Origin: Azoarcus_F sp048158365
Lineage (GTDB): Bacteria > Pseudomonadota > Gammaproteobacteria > Burkholderiales > Rhodocyclaceae
NCBI GenBank assembly: GCA_048158365.1
Contig: JBLLNL010000009.1
Length of the DNA stretch: 64,000 nt
Reading direction: 5' to 3' (one strand)
Shown piece by piece: positions 42,610 to 51,231 of this stretch. A model generated the notes under the pieces. It was given only the letters and a program-made list of their open reading frames with translations, did no database searches and was not told the DNA's origin. The translations under genes were made by a program, and so were the position numbers. How positions within the stretch are numbered: the first letter of the stretch is position 1; each line of letters opens with the position of its first letter.

Positions 42610-43302
42610 ATGACGAAAACAGGCGAACCCGACAGACATGTGCTTGCGCGCAAGCGCGTCGCACCGCGATTTGCGCTTCGCCGAGTGGGACCGACCGCGC
42701 CGGCAAGGGACAGAGCTGCACTGGAAGGTTTCATCGGCGACCGGTTTGCCGAGCGATACGGGGCACGGATCCGCCATTTCATGCCCGAACTGCTGGGACT
42801 CGAGGACGGGGCCGGGCAGCTGCGCGCAAGCGTTGGTTTGCGTGACGCGGGCAGCGAGTCGCTGTTTCTGGAACGTTACCTTGATCATCCGGTGGAGTGC
42901 GAAATCCGGGCTGCATGCGGCTACACGCCACCCAGGGAACGCATCGTCGAAGTCGGCAATCTCGCGGCGCGCAGCGGTGGTGCCGCGCGTGTGCTGATTG
43001 TCGCGCTCACCGACCTGCTCGCGGCGGAGGGCTTCGACTGGGTCGTGTTCACGGCGACGCCGGAAGTCGTCAATAGCTTCCATCGGCTCGAACTGGAGCC
43101 GATGGCGCTCGGTGATGCACAAGCTGCCCGCATGGGCGCCGAGCTTGCGCACTGGGGGTCGTACTACGATGCCCACCCGCAGGTGATGGCCGGACATATC
43201 GTCCGAGGCCGGGAGCGATTGTCCAGTGCCGACCTGCTGCGGCAGGTCGTGATTCGTGCGCGCCATGTGTCTTTCGGGGTGAGCCATGTCGCGGCCGCCT
43301 GA
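42610..43302 (+). CDS. Thermostable hemolysin family protein
   Basis: Protein of 230 residues of the thermostable-hemolysin (delta-VPH) family, which has a GNAT-acyltransferase-like core. Conserved pieces include FIGDRFAERYGA, SLFLERYLDHPVE, IVEVGNLAA and the HWGSYYDAHPQVMAG tail. There is no signal peptide, so a cytoplasmic acyl- or aminoacyl-transferase role fits better than a pore. First gene of a run of tightly spaced genes, it overlaps the ligase by 17 bp and has a PmrA-type box upstream. Confidence 0.85.
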   Translation: MTKTGEPDRHVLARKRVAPRFALRRVGPTAPARDRAALEGFIGDRFAERYGARIRHFMPELLGLEDGAGQLRASVGLRDAGSESLFLERYLDHPVECEIRAACGYTPPRERIVEVGNLAARSGGAARVLIVALTDLLAAEGFDWVVFTATPEVVNSFHRLELEPMALGDAQAARMGAELAHWGSYYDAHPQVMAGHIVRGRERLSSADLLRQVVIRARHVSFGVSHVAAA

Positions 43303-44758
43303 ACGCCTGTTCGATGCGTTGTCGACGCATGCGCACAGCGTCGTGCTCAAGCAGGGCGAGCGGCAACTGACCGGGGCGCAGGTGCTGCAAGAGGTCTCCG
43401 AACGCGCGGCGCGCTTGCGTCGACATCGGTGCGAGCGAATCTCACTGGCGCTCGACAACGGGCTCGAATGGGTGCTGTGGGATCTCGCGATCCTGCAGGC
43501 TGGCCGGGTGTGCGTGCCCTTGCCCGGTTTCTTCTCTCCGAACCAGCAGCGCCATGTGCTCGACAGTGCGGGTGTCGACAGCCTCATCACGGACGATGTC
43601 ACGCCATGGGTTGCGGCGGGCTTCGGCAGCGTCGACGAACGGCTGGCGATGCGCGAGCCGGGGGTGGTCGCCGTGTTGCCGGCTGGCACGGTGAAGCTCA
43701 CCTTTACATCGGGTACGACCGGTGAGCCGAAGGGCGTATGCCTGGGTGTCGATGCCTTGCTCGATGTCGCCCGGAGCCTGCGCGACGCCTGCAGCGCCAG
43801 CGGCGTGTCGCGACACCTGTGCGTGCTGCCCCTGTCCGTGCTGCTGGAGAACATTGCGGGCGTCTACGCTCCGCTGCTTGCCGGCGTGCGGGTCGAATTG
43901 CTATCGATGGCCGATTCGGGGCTTCAGGGCTCCAGCCGGCTGGATGTGCCGAGATTCCTGAGCACGCTGATCGACAGCGACACGCACAGCGTGATTCTGT
44001 TGCCACAATTGCTGCATGCGCTGGTGACCGCGATCGAGGCGGGCCTGCCCCGGCCCGACGCGTTACGCTTCATCGCCGTTGGCGGGGGGCGCGTCGCCCC
44101 GGCACTGCTCAGACGCGCCGAAGCGCTCGGCTTGCCGGTGTTCGAGGGGTACGGATTGTCCGAGTGCGCGTCGGTGGTCTGTCTGAATACGCCGCAGGCA
44201 GGTCGGATCGGCACGGTCGGACGGCCGCTGCCGCATGTCGATGTGCGACTCGCCGATGACGGCGAGATCCTGGTCCGGGGTGGGCGCATGCTCGGATATC
44301 TGGGCGAACCCGAATCTCTGGGGGAATGGTGGGCGACCGGAGATCTCGGACGACTGGATGACGGCTTTCTCGAGGTGTGCGGACGCAAGAAGAATCAATT
44401 CATCACCGCCTTCGGACGGAACGTCGATCCGGAGTGGGTCGAGACGGAGCTCGTGCAGCACGGCGTCATTGCCCAGGCCTGGCTTTACGGCGAGGCGATG
44501 GTGCATAACACGGCGGTCCTCGTACCGCGTGATCCGTCCGCGCCCGACAGCGCACTCGAGGCCGTCGTCGACATCGTCAATCGCAGTCTTCCTGACTATG
44601 CACGCGTGCACCGCTGGTTGCGCGCCGACCGGCCTTTCAGCTCGGCCAATGGCCTCGCGACGGCCAACGGCCGTCTTCGCAGGGCCGCCCTCGAGCAGCA
44701 CTACCGGACGACCCTGGCCCGACTTGCAAATACCGAACTCACCCATGGAGAAATTTGA
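43286..44758 (+). CDS. AMP-dependent acyl/aryl ligase
   Basis: Adenylate-forming enzyme of 490 residues. Core motifs: A3 (LTFTSGTTGEPKGV), A5 (YGLSECASVV), A7 (WWATGDLG) and the hinge region CGRKKNQFITAFGRNV. The A10 region reads TANGRLRR, where a lysine is usual, so thioester or acyl-transfer efficiency could differ. It should activate a carboxylic (probably fatty) acid for the neighbouring acyltransferase-like protein. It overlaps genes on both sides, which suggests equimolar expression. Confidence 0.88.
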   Translation: MSRPPERLFDALSTHAHSVVLKQGERQLTGAQVLQEVSERAARLRRHRCERISLALDNGLEWVLWDLAILQAGRVCVPLPGFFSPNQQRHVLDSAGVDSLITDDVTPWVAAGFGSVDERLAMREPGVVAVLPAGTVKLTFTSGTTGEPKGVCLGVDALLDVARSLRDACSASGVSRHLCVLPLSVLLENIAGVYAPLLAGVRVELLSMADSGLQGSSRLDVPRFLSTLIDSDTHSVILLPQLLHALVTAIEAGLPRPDALRFIAVGGGRVAPALLRRAEALGLPVFEGYGLSECASVVCLNTPQAGRIGTVGRPLPHVDVRLADDGEILVRGGRMLGYLGEPESLGEWWATGDLGRLDDGFLEVCGRKKNQFITAFGRNVDPEWVETELVQHGVIAQAWLYGEAMVHNTAVLVPRDPSAPDSALEAVVDIVNRSLPDYARVHRWLRADRPFSSANGLATANGRLRRAALEQHYRTTLARLANTELTHGEI

Positions 44759-45411
44759 TGAGCTTTTTTGAAACCCTGCAGGAACGCACCGCCGCGGACC
44801 GCGAATACCTGATGAGCGCGCCGATCATCCGGCAGGCGCTGGGCGGACAGGTCTCGCTGCGCAACTATCTGGCCTTTCTCGGCCAGGCCTACCACCATGT
44901 GAAGCACACGGTGCCGCTGCTGATGGCCTGCGGCGCACGCCTGCCGGAGCGGCTGGAGTGGTTGCGTACGGCGGTCGCGGAGTACATCGAAGAGGAAACC
45001 GGTCATCAGGAATGGATTCTGAACGACATCCGCGCCTGCGGGGGCGACGCGGAGGCGGTGCGCACCGCCTCCCCCGCGCTTCCGACCGAGCTGATGGTGA
45101 GCTATGTGTACGACCGTATCGCGCGGGACAACCCGGTCAGCTTCTTCGGCATGGTCAATGTACTGGAGGGCACCAGCATCGTGCTGGCGACCCGCGCGGC
45201 CGGCATCATCCAGGACAGGCTGGCGCTACCCGACAATGCATTCAGCTATCTAAAGTCGCACGGCAGCCTGGATCTCGAACACATCGAGCTGTTGAAGCAG
45301 CTGATGAACCGCCTGGACGACCCGGAAGACCGACGCGCGGTGGTGCACACCGCAAGCGTCGTGTATCGCCTCTATGGCGACATGTTTCGCAGTCTGTCGA
45401 TGGTGAGCTGA
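44758..45411 (+). CDS. Heme-oxygenase-like diiron oxidase (TenA/UndA-like)
   Basis: Helical protein of 217 residues of the iron-containing redox enzyme family. Likely metal ligands lie in EYIEEETGHQEW (E-x-x-H, ~80-90) and SLDLEHIELLKQL (~165-178). Relatives such as UndA oxidatively cleave or desaturate fatty acids and amino acids. The ATG overlaps the ligase stop (TGATG) and follows a GGAG site. A fatty-acyl substrate is inferred from the adjacent ligase. It is not a thiaminase: no thiamine genes are near. Confidence 0.82.
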   Translation: MSFFETLQERTAADREYLMSAPIIRQALGGQVSLRNYLAFLGQAYHHVKHTVPLLMACGARLPERLEWLRTAVAEYIEEETGHQEWILNDIRACGGDAEAVRTASPALPTELMVSYVYDRIARDNPVSFFGMVNVLEGTSIVLATRAAGIIQDRLALPDNAFSYLKSHGSLDLEHIELLKQLMNRLDDPEDRRAVVHTASVVYRLYGDMFRSLSMVS

Positions 45412-45421
45412 GGTGGATCCG

Positions 45422-46213
45422 ATGAAAACGAGTGAATGCAGGGCGCTGGTCACCGGCGCGAGCGGCGGCATCGGGCAGGCGATCGCGGATGCGCTGTGCC
45501 GCGAGGGCGCCCGTATCGTCGCGGTGGGGCGACGCCTGGAGCCGCTCGAGAACCTCGCGCAGCGCCATCCGGGCCAGGTGGTGATCGTACAGGCCGACCT
45601 GACCGAGCGCGCAGGTCGCGACGCGGTGTGCCTTGCCGCGCGGAAATTCGAAGGCATCAACTGCCTGATCAACGGTGCCGGGGTCAATTGTTTCGCGTTG
45701 CTCGAACAGCAGGATGAGGAATCCATCGCGGCACTGATCGACGTCAACGTGACTGGCGCGATCCAGCTCACCCATCGCCTGTTGCCGCTGCTGCGAGAGG
45801 CCGATCAGGCTGCCATCATCAATGTGGGATCGATCTTCGGTTCGATCGGCTACGCCGGCTTTGCCGCCTATTGCGCCAGCAAGTTCGCGTTGCGCGGTTT
45901 CTCGGAGGCCCTGCGCCGCGAACTTGCCGATACCCGCATCAAGGTCCTGTACGTGGCGCCGCGCGCGACGCGTACCGCATTGAATTCAGCCGCGCTGGTG
46001 GCCATGAACGAGGATCTCAAGGTGTCGATGGATGCGCCCGAGAGCGTTGCCGACGCGTTGCTGGCCGCATTGGGCGCGGAGCGCAAGGAGACCTATCTCG
46101 GCTGGCCGGAGAAGTTCTTCGTCCAGCTCAACGGCCTGCTGCCGCGGCTGGTGGACCGGGCCCTGCACCGGCAGTTGCCCACCGTCGAACGTTTCGCCCG
46201 TAACGAACATTGA
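45422..46213 (+). CDS. Short-chain dehydrogenase/reductase
   Basis: NAD(P)-dependent oxidoreductase of 263 residues. The nucleotide motif TGASGGIGQ is at the N-terminus, followed by NGAGVN, the catalytic serine in NVGSIFGSIG and YCASK. A C-terminal extension (GWPEKFFVQLNGLLPRLVD) is amphipathic and seen in SDRs acting on lipids. Fourth gene of the hemolysin-ligase-oxidase run. It likely reduces or oxidises the pathway's carbonyl or hydroxyl intermediate. Confidence 0.9.
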   Translation: MKTSECRALVTGASGGIGQAIADALCREGARIVAVGRRLEPLENLAQRHPGQVVIVQADLTERAGRDAVCLAARKFEGINCLINGAGVNCFALLEQQDEESIAALIDVNVTGAIQLTHRLLPLLREADQAAIINVGSIFGSIGYAGFAAYCASKFALRGFSEALRRELADTRIKVLYVAPRATRTALNSAALVAMNEDLKVSMDAPESVADALLAALGAERKETYLGWPEKFFVQLNGLLPRLVDRALHRQLPTVERFARNEH

Positions 46214-46224
46214 AGGAAGACCCG

Positions 46225-46872
46225 ATGAGAAGCATACGAAACATACTGATCGTCACCGCATGCCTGTGGAATCTGTCTGCATTCGCGCTGGAAGGCGAAC
46301 CCGAACAACTGCCGCGCCTGCAGGCGCGTTGGGCCGAGATCAACTACGGCACGCCGGCCGCCGATCGCGAAGCGGCATTTGCGACGCTGCGCGACGAGGT
46401 GGAGCAGGCCCTGGCGCAGATACCGGAATCGCCCGAACTGCTGATCTGGCGCGGCATCGTTCTCGGCTCCTGGGCGGGCGCGAAGGGCGGTCTCGGCGCG
46501 CTCGATCTGGCCAAGCAGGCGCGTGCGAGCCTCGAAGCCGCATTGGTGCTCGATCCCGGGGCGCTCGACGGCTCCGCGTATACCAGCCTGGGTTCGCTGT
46601 ACTATCAGGTGCCCGGATGGCCGATCGGTTTCGGCGACGATGATCGCGCCGAGCAGATGCTGAAGCAGGCGATCGAGATCAACCCGGACGGAATCGATGC
46701 CAACTATTTCTATGGCGATTACCTGTACCGCGAGAAGCGCTATGATGAAGCGCGCAGGGCGCTGCTACGTGCCCGTGCCGCGCCGGACCGGCCGGGTCGC
46801 GCGCTGGCCGATCAAGGCCGGCGGGCGGAGATCGACGCGCTGCTCGCCAAGGTGGCCGAGAAGCTCGACTGA
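46225..46872 (+). CDS. Secreted TPR-repeat protein
   Basis: Protein of 215 residues with a signal peptide (NILIVTACLWNLSAFA) and about three TPR-like helical repeats (ARASLEAALVLDPGALDG, AEQMLKQAIEINPDG, DEARRALLRARAAPD). It is probably periplasmic and a scaffold. The ATG at 46225 follows GAAGGAAGA. It is placed between the biosynthetic genes and the regulator gene with gaps of 11-17 bp, so it belongs to the same transcript. Confidence 0.8.
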   Translation: MRSIRNILIVTACLWNLSAFALEGEPEQLPRLQARWAEINYGTPAADREAAFATLRDEVEQALAQIPESPELLIWRGIVLGSWAGAKGGLGALDLAKQARASLEAALVLDPGALDGSAYTSLGSLYYQVPGWPIGFGDDDRAEQMLKQAIEINPDGIDANYFYGDYLYREKRYDEARRALLRARAAPDRPGRALADQGRRAEIDALLAKVAEKLD

Positions 46873-46889
46873 GGAGCGAGAACGCAAGA

Positions 46890-47549
46890 ATGCGGATTCT
46901 GCTTGTCGAAGACGATCCCGGGCTGGGCGAAGGTATCCTGACCGCCTTGAAACCGGAAAACTACACGGTGGATTGGGTTCGCGACGGCGCCAGCGCACTG
47001 CACGCGCTCACCCACGAGAGCTTCGACATCGCGATCATGGATCTGGGGCTTCCGCGCATGGATGGTCTGGACGTGATCAGATCGCTGCGGGCGGCCGCCA
47101 ATCCGCTTCCCGTACTCGTGCTGACCGCGCGTGATGCGACCAGCGACCGGATCGCGGGGCTGGACGCCGGAGCCGATGACTATCTGGTCAAGCCCTTCGA
47201 TGTCGCCGAGCTCAAGGCCCGTCTGCGCGCGCTGTTGCGCCGCAGCTTCAATCGTCCGCAGCCGACGCTGGAGTATCGCGGCATCACGCTGGATCCCAGC
47301 ACGCAGGCGGTGAGCTGGCAGGGCACGCCGGTCGTGTTGCCGCGCAAGGAATTCCTGCTGCTGCACGAATTGATCGCGCAGCCGGGGCGTGTGCTCACGC
47401 GTGACAAGCTGCAGCAGGTGCTCTACGGCTGGGGCGAAGAAGTCGAGAGCAATGCGCTGGAGGTGCATATCCATCATCTGCGCAAGAAATTCGCGCCTGA
47501 ATTGATCCGGACCATGCGCGGTGTCGGTTACATGGTGGACAAGCCTTGA
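46890..47549 (+). CDS. PmrA/QseB-type response regulator
   Basis: OmpR-family regulator of 219 residues. Receiver with phospho-acceptor D51 (IMDLGLPRMDG) and KPFD lysine; C-terminal winged helix with EVHIHHLRKKF and the TMRGVGYMV wing. Length and sequence are those of the QseB/PmrA/BasR branch. It lies 17 bp after the TPR gene and overlaps the kinase. The PmrA-type box before the operon suggests it activates its own operon. Confidence 0.88.
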   Translation: MRILLVEDDPGLGEGILTALKPENYTVDWVRDGASALHALTHESFDIAIMDLGLPRMDGLDVIRSLRAAANPLPVLVLTARDATSDRIAGLDAGADDYLVKPFDVAELKARLRALLRRSFNRPQPTLEYRGITLDPSTQAVSWQGTPVVLPRKEFLLLHELIAQPGRVLTRDKLQQVLYGWGEEVESNALEVHIHHLRKKFAPELIRTMRGVGYMVDKP

Positions 47550-48985
47550 TGCGCTCCATCCGGTCCCGAACGGTCTTTCTGGTGCTTGGCTTGCTCGGCG
47601 TCTCGATGACGCTGTTGTCGTTGAAGAGTTATGTCGACGCGAAGCACGAGATCGAGGAACTCTTCGATGCGCAGCTTGCACATGGCGCGCGCCTGATCGC
47701 CGGGATGGTCGGCGCGGACATGCCGTCGACCGCAAGGTTGGCGCTGCAGCAATCGCTCGATACTGCCGTCAGTGCGCCGCGCGCCGAGACCGGCGGGCAT
47801 CGCTACGAGAGCAAGCTCGCATTTCAGGTACTGGAGGACGACGCGGGCGTATTGCTGCAGTCGGCCAGCGCACCGTCCGGCTGGGTCGAGGTGCTGGTCG
47901 CAGGGCTTACGCCTGCCAACCGCAACGCTTCGGCGGATCCATCGGTATTCGCCGGCCTGCGCGATAGCTTGCCGGGGTACCACGACGTGACGATCGACGG
48001 TCACGGCTGGCGGTTGTTCATGCTGCGTGACCGCAGCGACGACCGCTGGATCCTGGTCGGCGAGCGCGACGATGTGCGCGGCGAACTGGTCGGCAGCATC
48101 ACCTTGCGCAGCATCCTGCCCGATGTCTTAGGCCTGCCGCTGATCGCGGTGCTGGTGTGGCTGGCGATCGGCTGGGGCTTGCGTCCGTTGCAGCAGATGG
48201 CCGACCTGATCAGGGCGCGCGAGCCCGAGGCCCTGAGCCCCTTGCTGATCGAGCCGCTGCCGGCCGAACTCGAACCGATCGTCGCGGCGCTGAACCGTCT
48301 GCTGCATCAGCTCAATGCCTTGCTCGAACGCGAAAAGCGTTTTCTGGCCGATGCGGCGCATGAATTGCGCACGCCCCTGGCCGTTCTGCGCATTCATGCG
48401 CAGAACGCCCTCGAGTCACCGGATCCGGCCGACCGCAGCGACGCGTTGCGTCACATCGAAGGCAGCGTCGAGCGTGCGACGCGGCTCGTCGCGCAATTGC
48501 TGACGCTGGCGCGCCTCGAACCGAATGCCGAGGCGCTATCGGTGCGCGACATCGACATGCATGCCTTCGTGGTCGCCGAACTGGCCGAACTGATTCCGCT
48601 CGCGCTCGAGCGCGGACAGGAGCTGAGCCTGGACGCGGACGAGGACGCGGATCACCGCGTGCGCGGCGATACGGCCAGGCTGGGTATCCTGCTGCAGAAT
48701 CTCGTCGGCAACGCGATCCAGCACACGTCGGACGACGGCCGGATCCGGGTCCAGCTCGAGGCGCGACCGCGCGAAATTGCGCTCTTCATCGATGACGACG
48801 GTCCCGGCGTGCCGGAGGCGATGCAGCCGCGGCTGTTCGAGCGTTTCTTTCGTGGAGGCGTGGGCAACGGGGCCGGCCTCGGCCTGTCAATCGTCCGTCG
48901 AATCGTCGAACTTCATCGGGGCCGCATCGTGCTGCGCGATTCGCCGCTGGGAGGACTGCAGGTCGAGGTGGTGCTGCCCCGCTAG
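47549..48985 (+). CDS. PmrB/QseC-type sensor histidine kinase
   Basis: Inner-membrane kinase of 478 residues with two membrane helices (VFLVLGLLGVSMTLLSL and VLGLPLIAVLVWLAIGW) bracketing a ~145-residue periplasmic sensor, a HAMP linker, the H box AAHELRTPL, the N box NLVGNAIQHT and G boxes DDGPGVPE and GAGLGLSIV. The ATG at 47549 overlaps the regulator stop. The stimulus (metal, acid, cationic peptide) cannot be read from sequence. Last gene of the operon. Confidence 0.9.
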   Translation: MRSIRSRTVFLVLGLLGVSMTLLSLKSYVDAKHEIEELFDAQLAHGARLIAGMVGADMPSTARLALQQSLDTAVSAPRAETGGHRYESKLAFQVLEDDAGVLLQSASAPSGWVEVLVAGLTPANRNASADPSVFAGLRDSLPGYHDVTIDGHGWRLFMLRDRSDDRWILVGERDDVRGELVGSITLRSILPDVLGLPLIAVLVWLAIGWGLRPLQQMADLIRAREPEALSPLLIEPLPAELEPIVAALNRLLHQLNALLEREKRFLADAAHELRTPLAVLRIHAQNALESPDPADRSDALRHIEGSVERATRLVAQLLTLARLEPNAEALSVRDIDMHAFVVAELAELIPLALERGQELSLDADEDADHRVRGDTARLGILLQNLVGNAIQHTSDDGRIRVQLEARPREIALFIDDDGPGVPEAMQPRLFERFFRGGVGNGAGLGLSIVRRIVELHRGRIVLRDSPLGGLQVEVVLPR

Positions 48986-49004
48986 TCCACCAGCCTCCCC
49001 GGGC

Positions 49005-50327
49005 TCAACGCATGTCGAAGGCCTCCTGATGAAAGCGCAGGCGACGGCCCCAGCTGCGCGCCAGTCCTGCGCGCAGTTGCTCGCCGAACGCACGGGGACC
49101 GCAGAACCACACCTCGGTATGTTTCGCATCGCCGTGGGCAGCTGCCAGTCGTTCGGCGGTCAGGCTGCCATCCGGCTCGCTCGAGTCATGAACGGTCAGC
49201 GTGATGTGTGGCAGCGTTGCGCACAGCGAATGGAGCCTCGCGACGAAGGGGTCCCGTTCGGCGTTTCTAGTGCTGTAATGCAGTTCGGCCGCCGGCGCCG
49301 CGTCCGGGTTCGCTCGCAAGGCCTCCAGCCACGCGATGAACGGCGTGATGCCGATGCCGCCCGCAATCCAGATCTGTCGAGCCTTCGTATCGCGTCGGTC
49401 GAGTTCGAAGCGGCCATAGGGGCCTTCGACGGTTACGCTCTGTCCCACGTGCACACGCTTCGACAGCCCTCGCGTGTAGTCGCCCAGCGCCTTGATCTCG
49501 AAGCGGACGCTGCGGTCGCCCCGATCGGCACTGGCGATCGTGAAGGGGTGGGCCCCCTCGAAACGGTCGAAGCGCACGAACGCGAACTGCCCGGCCCGGT
49601 GTCCGCGCCACGGACCCTCCAGACGACAGATGATCTCGGTGATGTCGGGCGTCGGCGTCTCGACCGACAGGACCGTACCCTGCGCCTGGCGGCTGCGACC
49701 GATCCGGCCGGTGAGCGACAGGCCGGCTGCGATCGAACCCGCGGTCAGCATGAAAGCGAGCACGATGCCGATCGGCTGGCTCCAGTAAGTGGTCGGTGCG
49801 AGCATCGCCGCATGAAAGGCCAGCAGCAGATAGAGCGCCGGCATCGCGCGGTGGATATGCCGCCAGAACTTGTACGGAAAGCGTTTCCACAGCGCGAGCA
49901 AGACCATCGCGATGACGACGTAGATCGCGAACTCGCCGAATTCCTCGGCGGCGTCGCGAAGGCTGTCGAGCAGACCGGTGTAGTGCTGTTCGGGTACACG
50001 TCCGGCACGGCCGACCAGGGACTTCACCACATCGTCGGACATCTCGACCAGCCAGTGCAGCGTCGCGAACCCGACCGCGAGAATGGCGCTCCACTTGTGG
50101 GCGCGATAGATCCGGTCCATGCCGCCGAAGGGTTTCTCCAGCCATCGCGGCCGTGTCGCGAGCACCATCGCGAACGACATCAGGCCGATCGCGAGCAGGC
50201 CGCTCAGATACAGTGCCTGGTCGTAGGCGGCCCAAGCCATGGAAGTCGTTCCGGGTCCGGTGACCGCGAGCGCGGCGCCCCAGGACAGCACGATGACGGC
50301 GATGAGGGAGGTCAGTGCGGCAATCAT
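49005..50327 (-). CDS. Ferric-reductase-like membrane flavocytochrome
   Basis: Protein of 440 residues. The N-terminal half has about six membrane helices with paired histidines for heme (RAHKWSA, TLHWLVE, RHIHRAMP, LLAFHAA). The C-terminal half is a ferredoxin-reductase module with FAD (HPFTIASAD) and NAD (AGGIGITPFIAWLE, FCGPRAFGE) motifs. It should move electrons from NAD(P)H across the inner membrane to ferric iron or another acceptor. The ATG at 50327 has a GGAAG site; a TTG at 50345 is possible. Convergent with the PmrB-type gene. Confidence 0.88.
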   Translation of the reverse strand: MIAALTSLIAVIVLSWGAALAVTGPGTTSMAWAAYDQALYLSGLLAIGLMSFAMVLATRPRWLEKPFGGMDRIYRAHKWSAILAVGFATLHWLVEMSDDVVKSLVGRAGRVPEQHYTGLLDSLRDAAEEFGEFAIYVVIAMVLLALWKRFPYKFWRHIHRAMPALYLLLAFHAAMLAPTTYWSQPIGIVLAFMLTAGSIAAGLSLTGRIGRSRQAQGTVLSVETPTPDITEIICRLEGPWRGHRAGQFAFVRFDRFEGAHPFTIASADRGDRSVRFEIKALGDYTRGLSKRVHVGQSVTVEGPYGRFELDRRDTKARQIWIAGGIGITPFIAWLEALRANPDAAPAAELHYSTRNAERDPFVARLHSLCATLPHITLTVHDSSEPDGSLTAERLAAAHGDAKHTEVWFCGPRAFGEQLRAGLARSWGRRLRFHQEAFDMR

Positions 50328-50410
50328 GATGGTCTTCCGTGGCAATGATCCGGACCATGCGTATCAGCGCCCGGGCCGGTCTGCGGCCCGGGCCTGATCC
50401 TGCACGACGA

Positions 50411-50998
50411 TCAGCTCAGCGCTTCCGGCGCAAGCAGGCTCTGCTGGCTGCGGCCGGCGTCGCTGCGCTTGTCGTTCTTGACTTCGGTCTCGAGGACCTC
50501 GCCGGTTACCGGATGGACGTCGAGTTCGACGCGGCGGCCGTCGCGGTCGGTAGCCTTGACCTCGTAGCCGTCCTGCTCGCGCTCGATCTCGTCGATTCCG
50601 GTATAGCCGGCGGCCTCGAGTTTCCCGTACAGTTGCGGGATGGTCAGCCAGTCGGCACGCTGGTTCCGGCTGTCGGCGCGGCTCTTGTCGCTCTTGGTTT
50701 CGGTTTTCAGGACTTCGCCGGTGACCGGATGGACGTCGAGTTCGACGCGGCGGCCGCTGCGGTCGGTGGCCTTGACCTCATAGCCGTCCTTCTCGCGCTC
50801 GATGTCGTCGATCGCGGTGTAGCCGGCCGTCTCGAGCCTGTCGTGGAGCTGCGGAATCGTCAGCCACTCGGACTGCGTGCTGGATGCGGCGACGCTCGAG
50901 GACTGTGCTAAGACGGCCGGGACGAGCCAGACAGCGCCGACGGCCAGTCCGGCCGTGATCGCGAGGGTGCCGAGGATGTTCATTTTCGAGGTGGTCAT
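50411..50998 (-). CDS. Tandem PepSY-domain secreted protein
   Basis: Protein of 195 residues with a signal peptide (ends VLAQS) and two near-identical PepSY repeats (~44-105 and ~113-175). Each starts with WLTIPQL and carries DGYEVKATDR and RVELDVHPVTGEVL. The repeats differ at few sites, indicating recent duplication. PepSY proteins are periplasmic and often linked to two-component systems. GGAGA precedes the ATG. Divergent from a single-PepSY gene across a region with PhoP-type boxes. Confidence 0.85.
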   Translation of the reverse strand: MTTSKMNILGTLAITAGLAVGAVWLVPAVLAQSSSVAASSTQSEWLTIPQLHDRLETAGYTAIDDIEREKDGYEVKATDRSGRRVELDVHPVTGEVLKTETKSDKSRADSRNQRADWLTIPQLYGKLEAAGYTGIDEIEREQDGYEVKATDRDGRRVELDVHPVTGEVLETEVKNDKRSDAGRSQQSLLAPEALS

Positions 50999-51064
50999 GA
51001 TGGTTCTCCCGAGGGTGTTTGAGCGGTCATCTGGTGACCGTGGAGCCATTCTGCGCGGCACGGT

Positions 51065-51187
51065 CTTAACGCAGGCTGAAGCCGGCGTTCATGTCGCGTT
51101 CAGCTTCGATCGCCGCGGGCACGAGGCCGACGATAGGGCCGGTAGCCGGGCGGCCCGGTGGCCGAGTGGCGTTCACGCGATGTTAAG
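51065..51187. promoter_or_regulatory. Three PhoP-type boxes between divergent PepSY genes
   Basis: Three 17-bp direct-repeat elements with 11-bp periodicity are seen. GTTCAT-GTCGC-GTTCAG (51087-51103) and GTTCAC-GCGAT-GTTAAG (51171-51187) are on the plus strand. CTTCAG-CCTGC-GTTAAG (51065-51081) is on the minus strand. Half-site and spacing resemble PhoP boxes (GTTTA-N6-GTTTA), and a PhoPQ-like pair is adjacent. The first serves the minus-strand gene, the others the plus-strand operon. Confidence 0.55.
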
Positions 51188-51231
51188 AATCGCAGGCGTA
51201 AGCTCGCACTGCATCCTTCAGGAGTCTTCGC

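Noticed and set aside
42610..43302. A secreted pore-forming toxin
   Set aside because: Despite the family name there is no signal peptide or membrane segment. Operon context suggests an acyltransferase-like enzyme.
44758..45411. Thiaminase TenA or PqqC
   Set aside because: No thiamine or PQQ genes are nearby, and the E-x-x-H and LEH patterns fit the diiron oxidase branch better.
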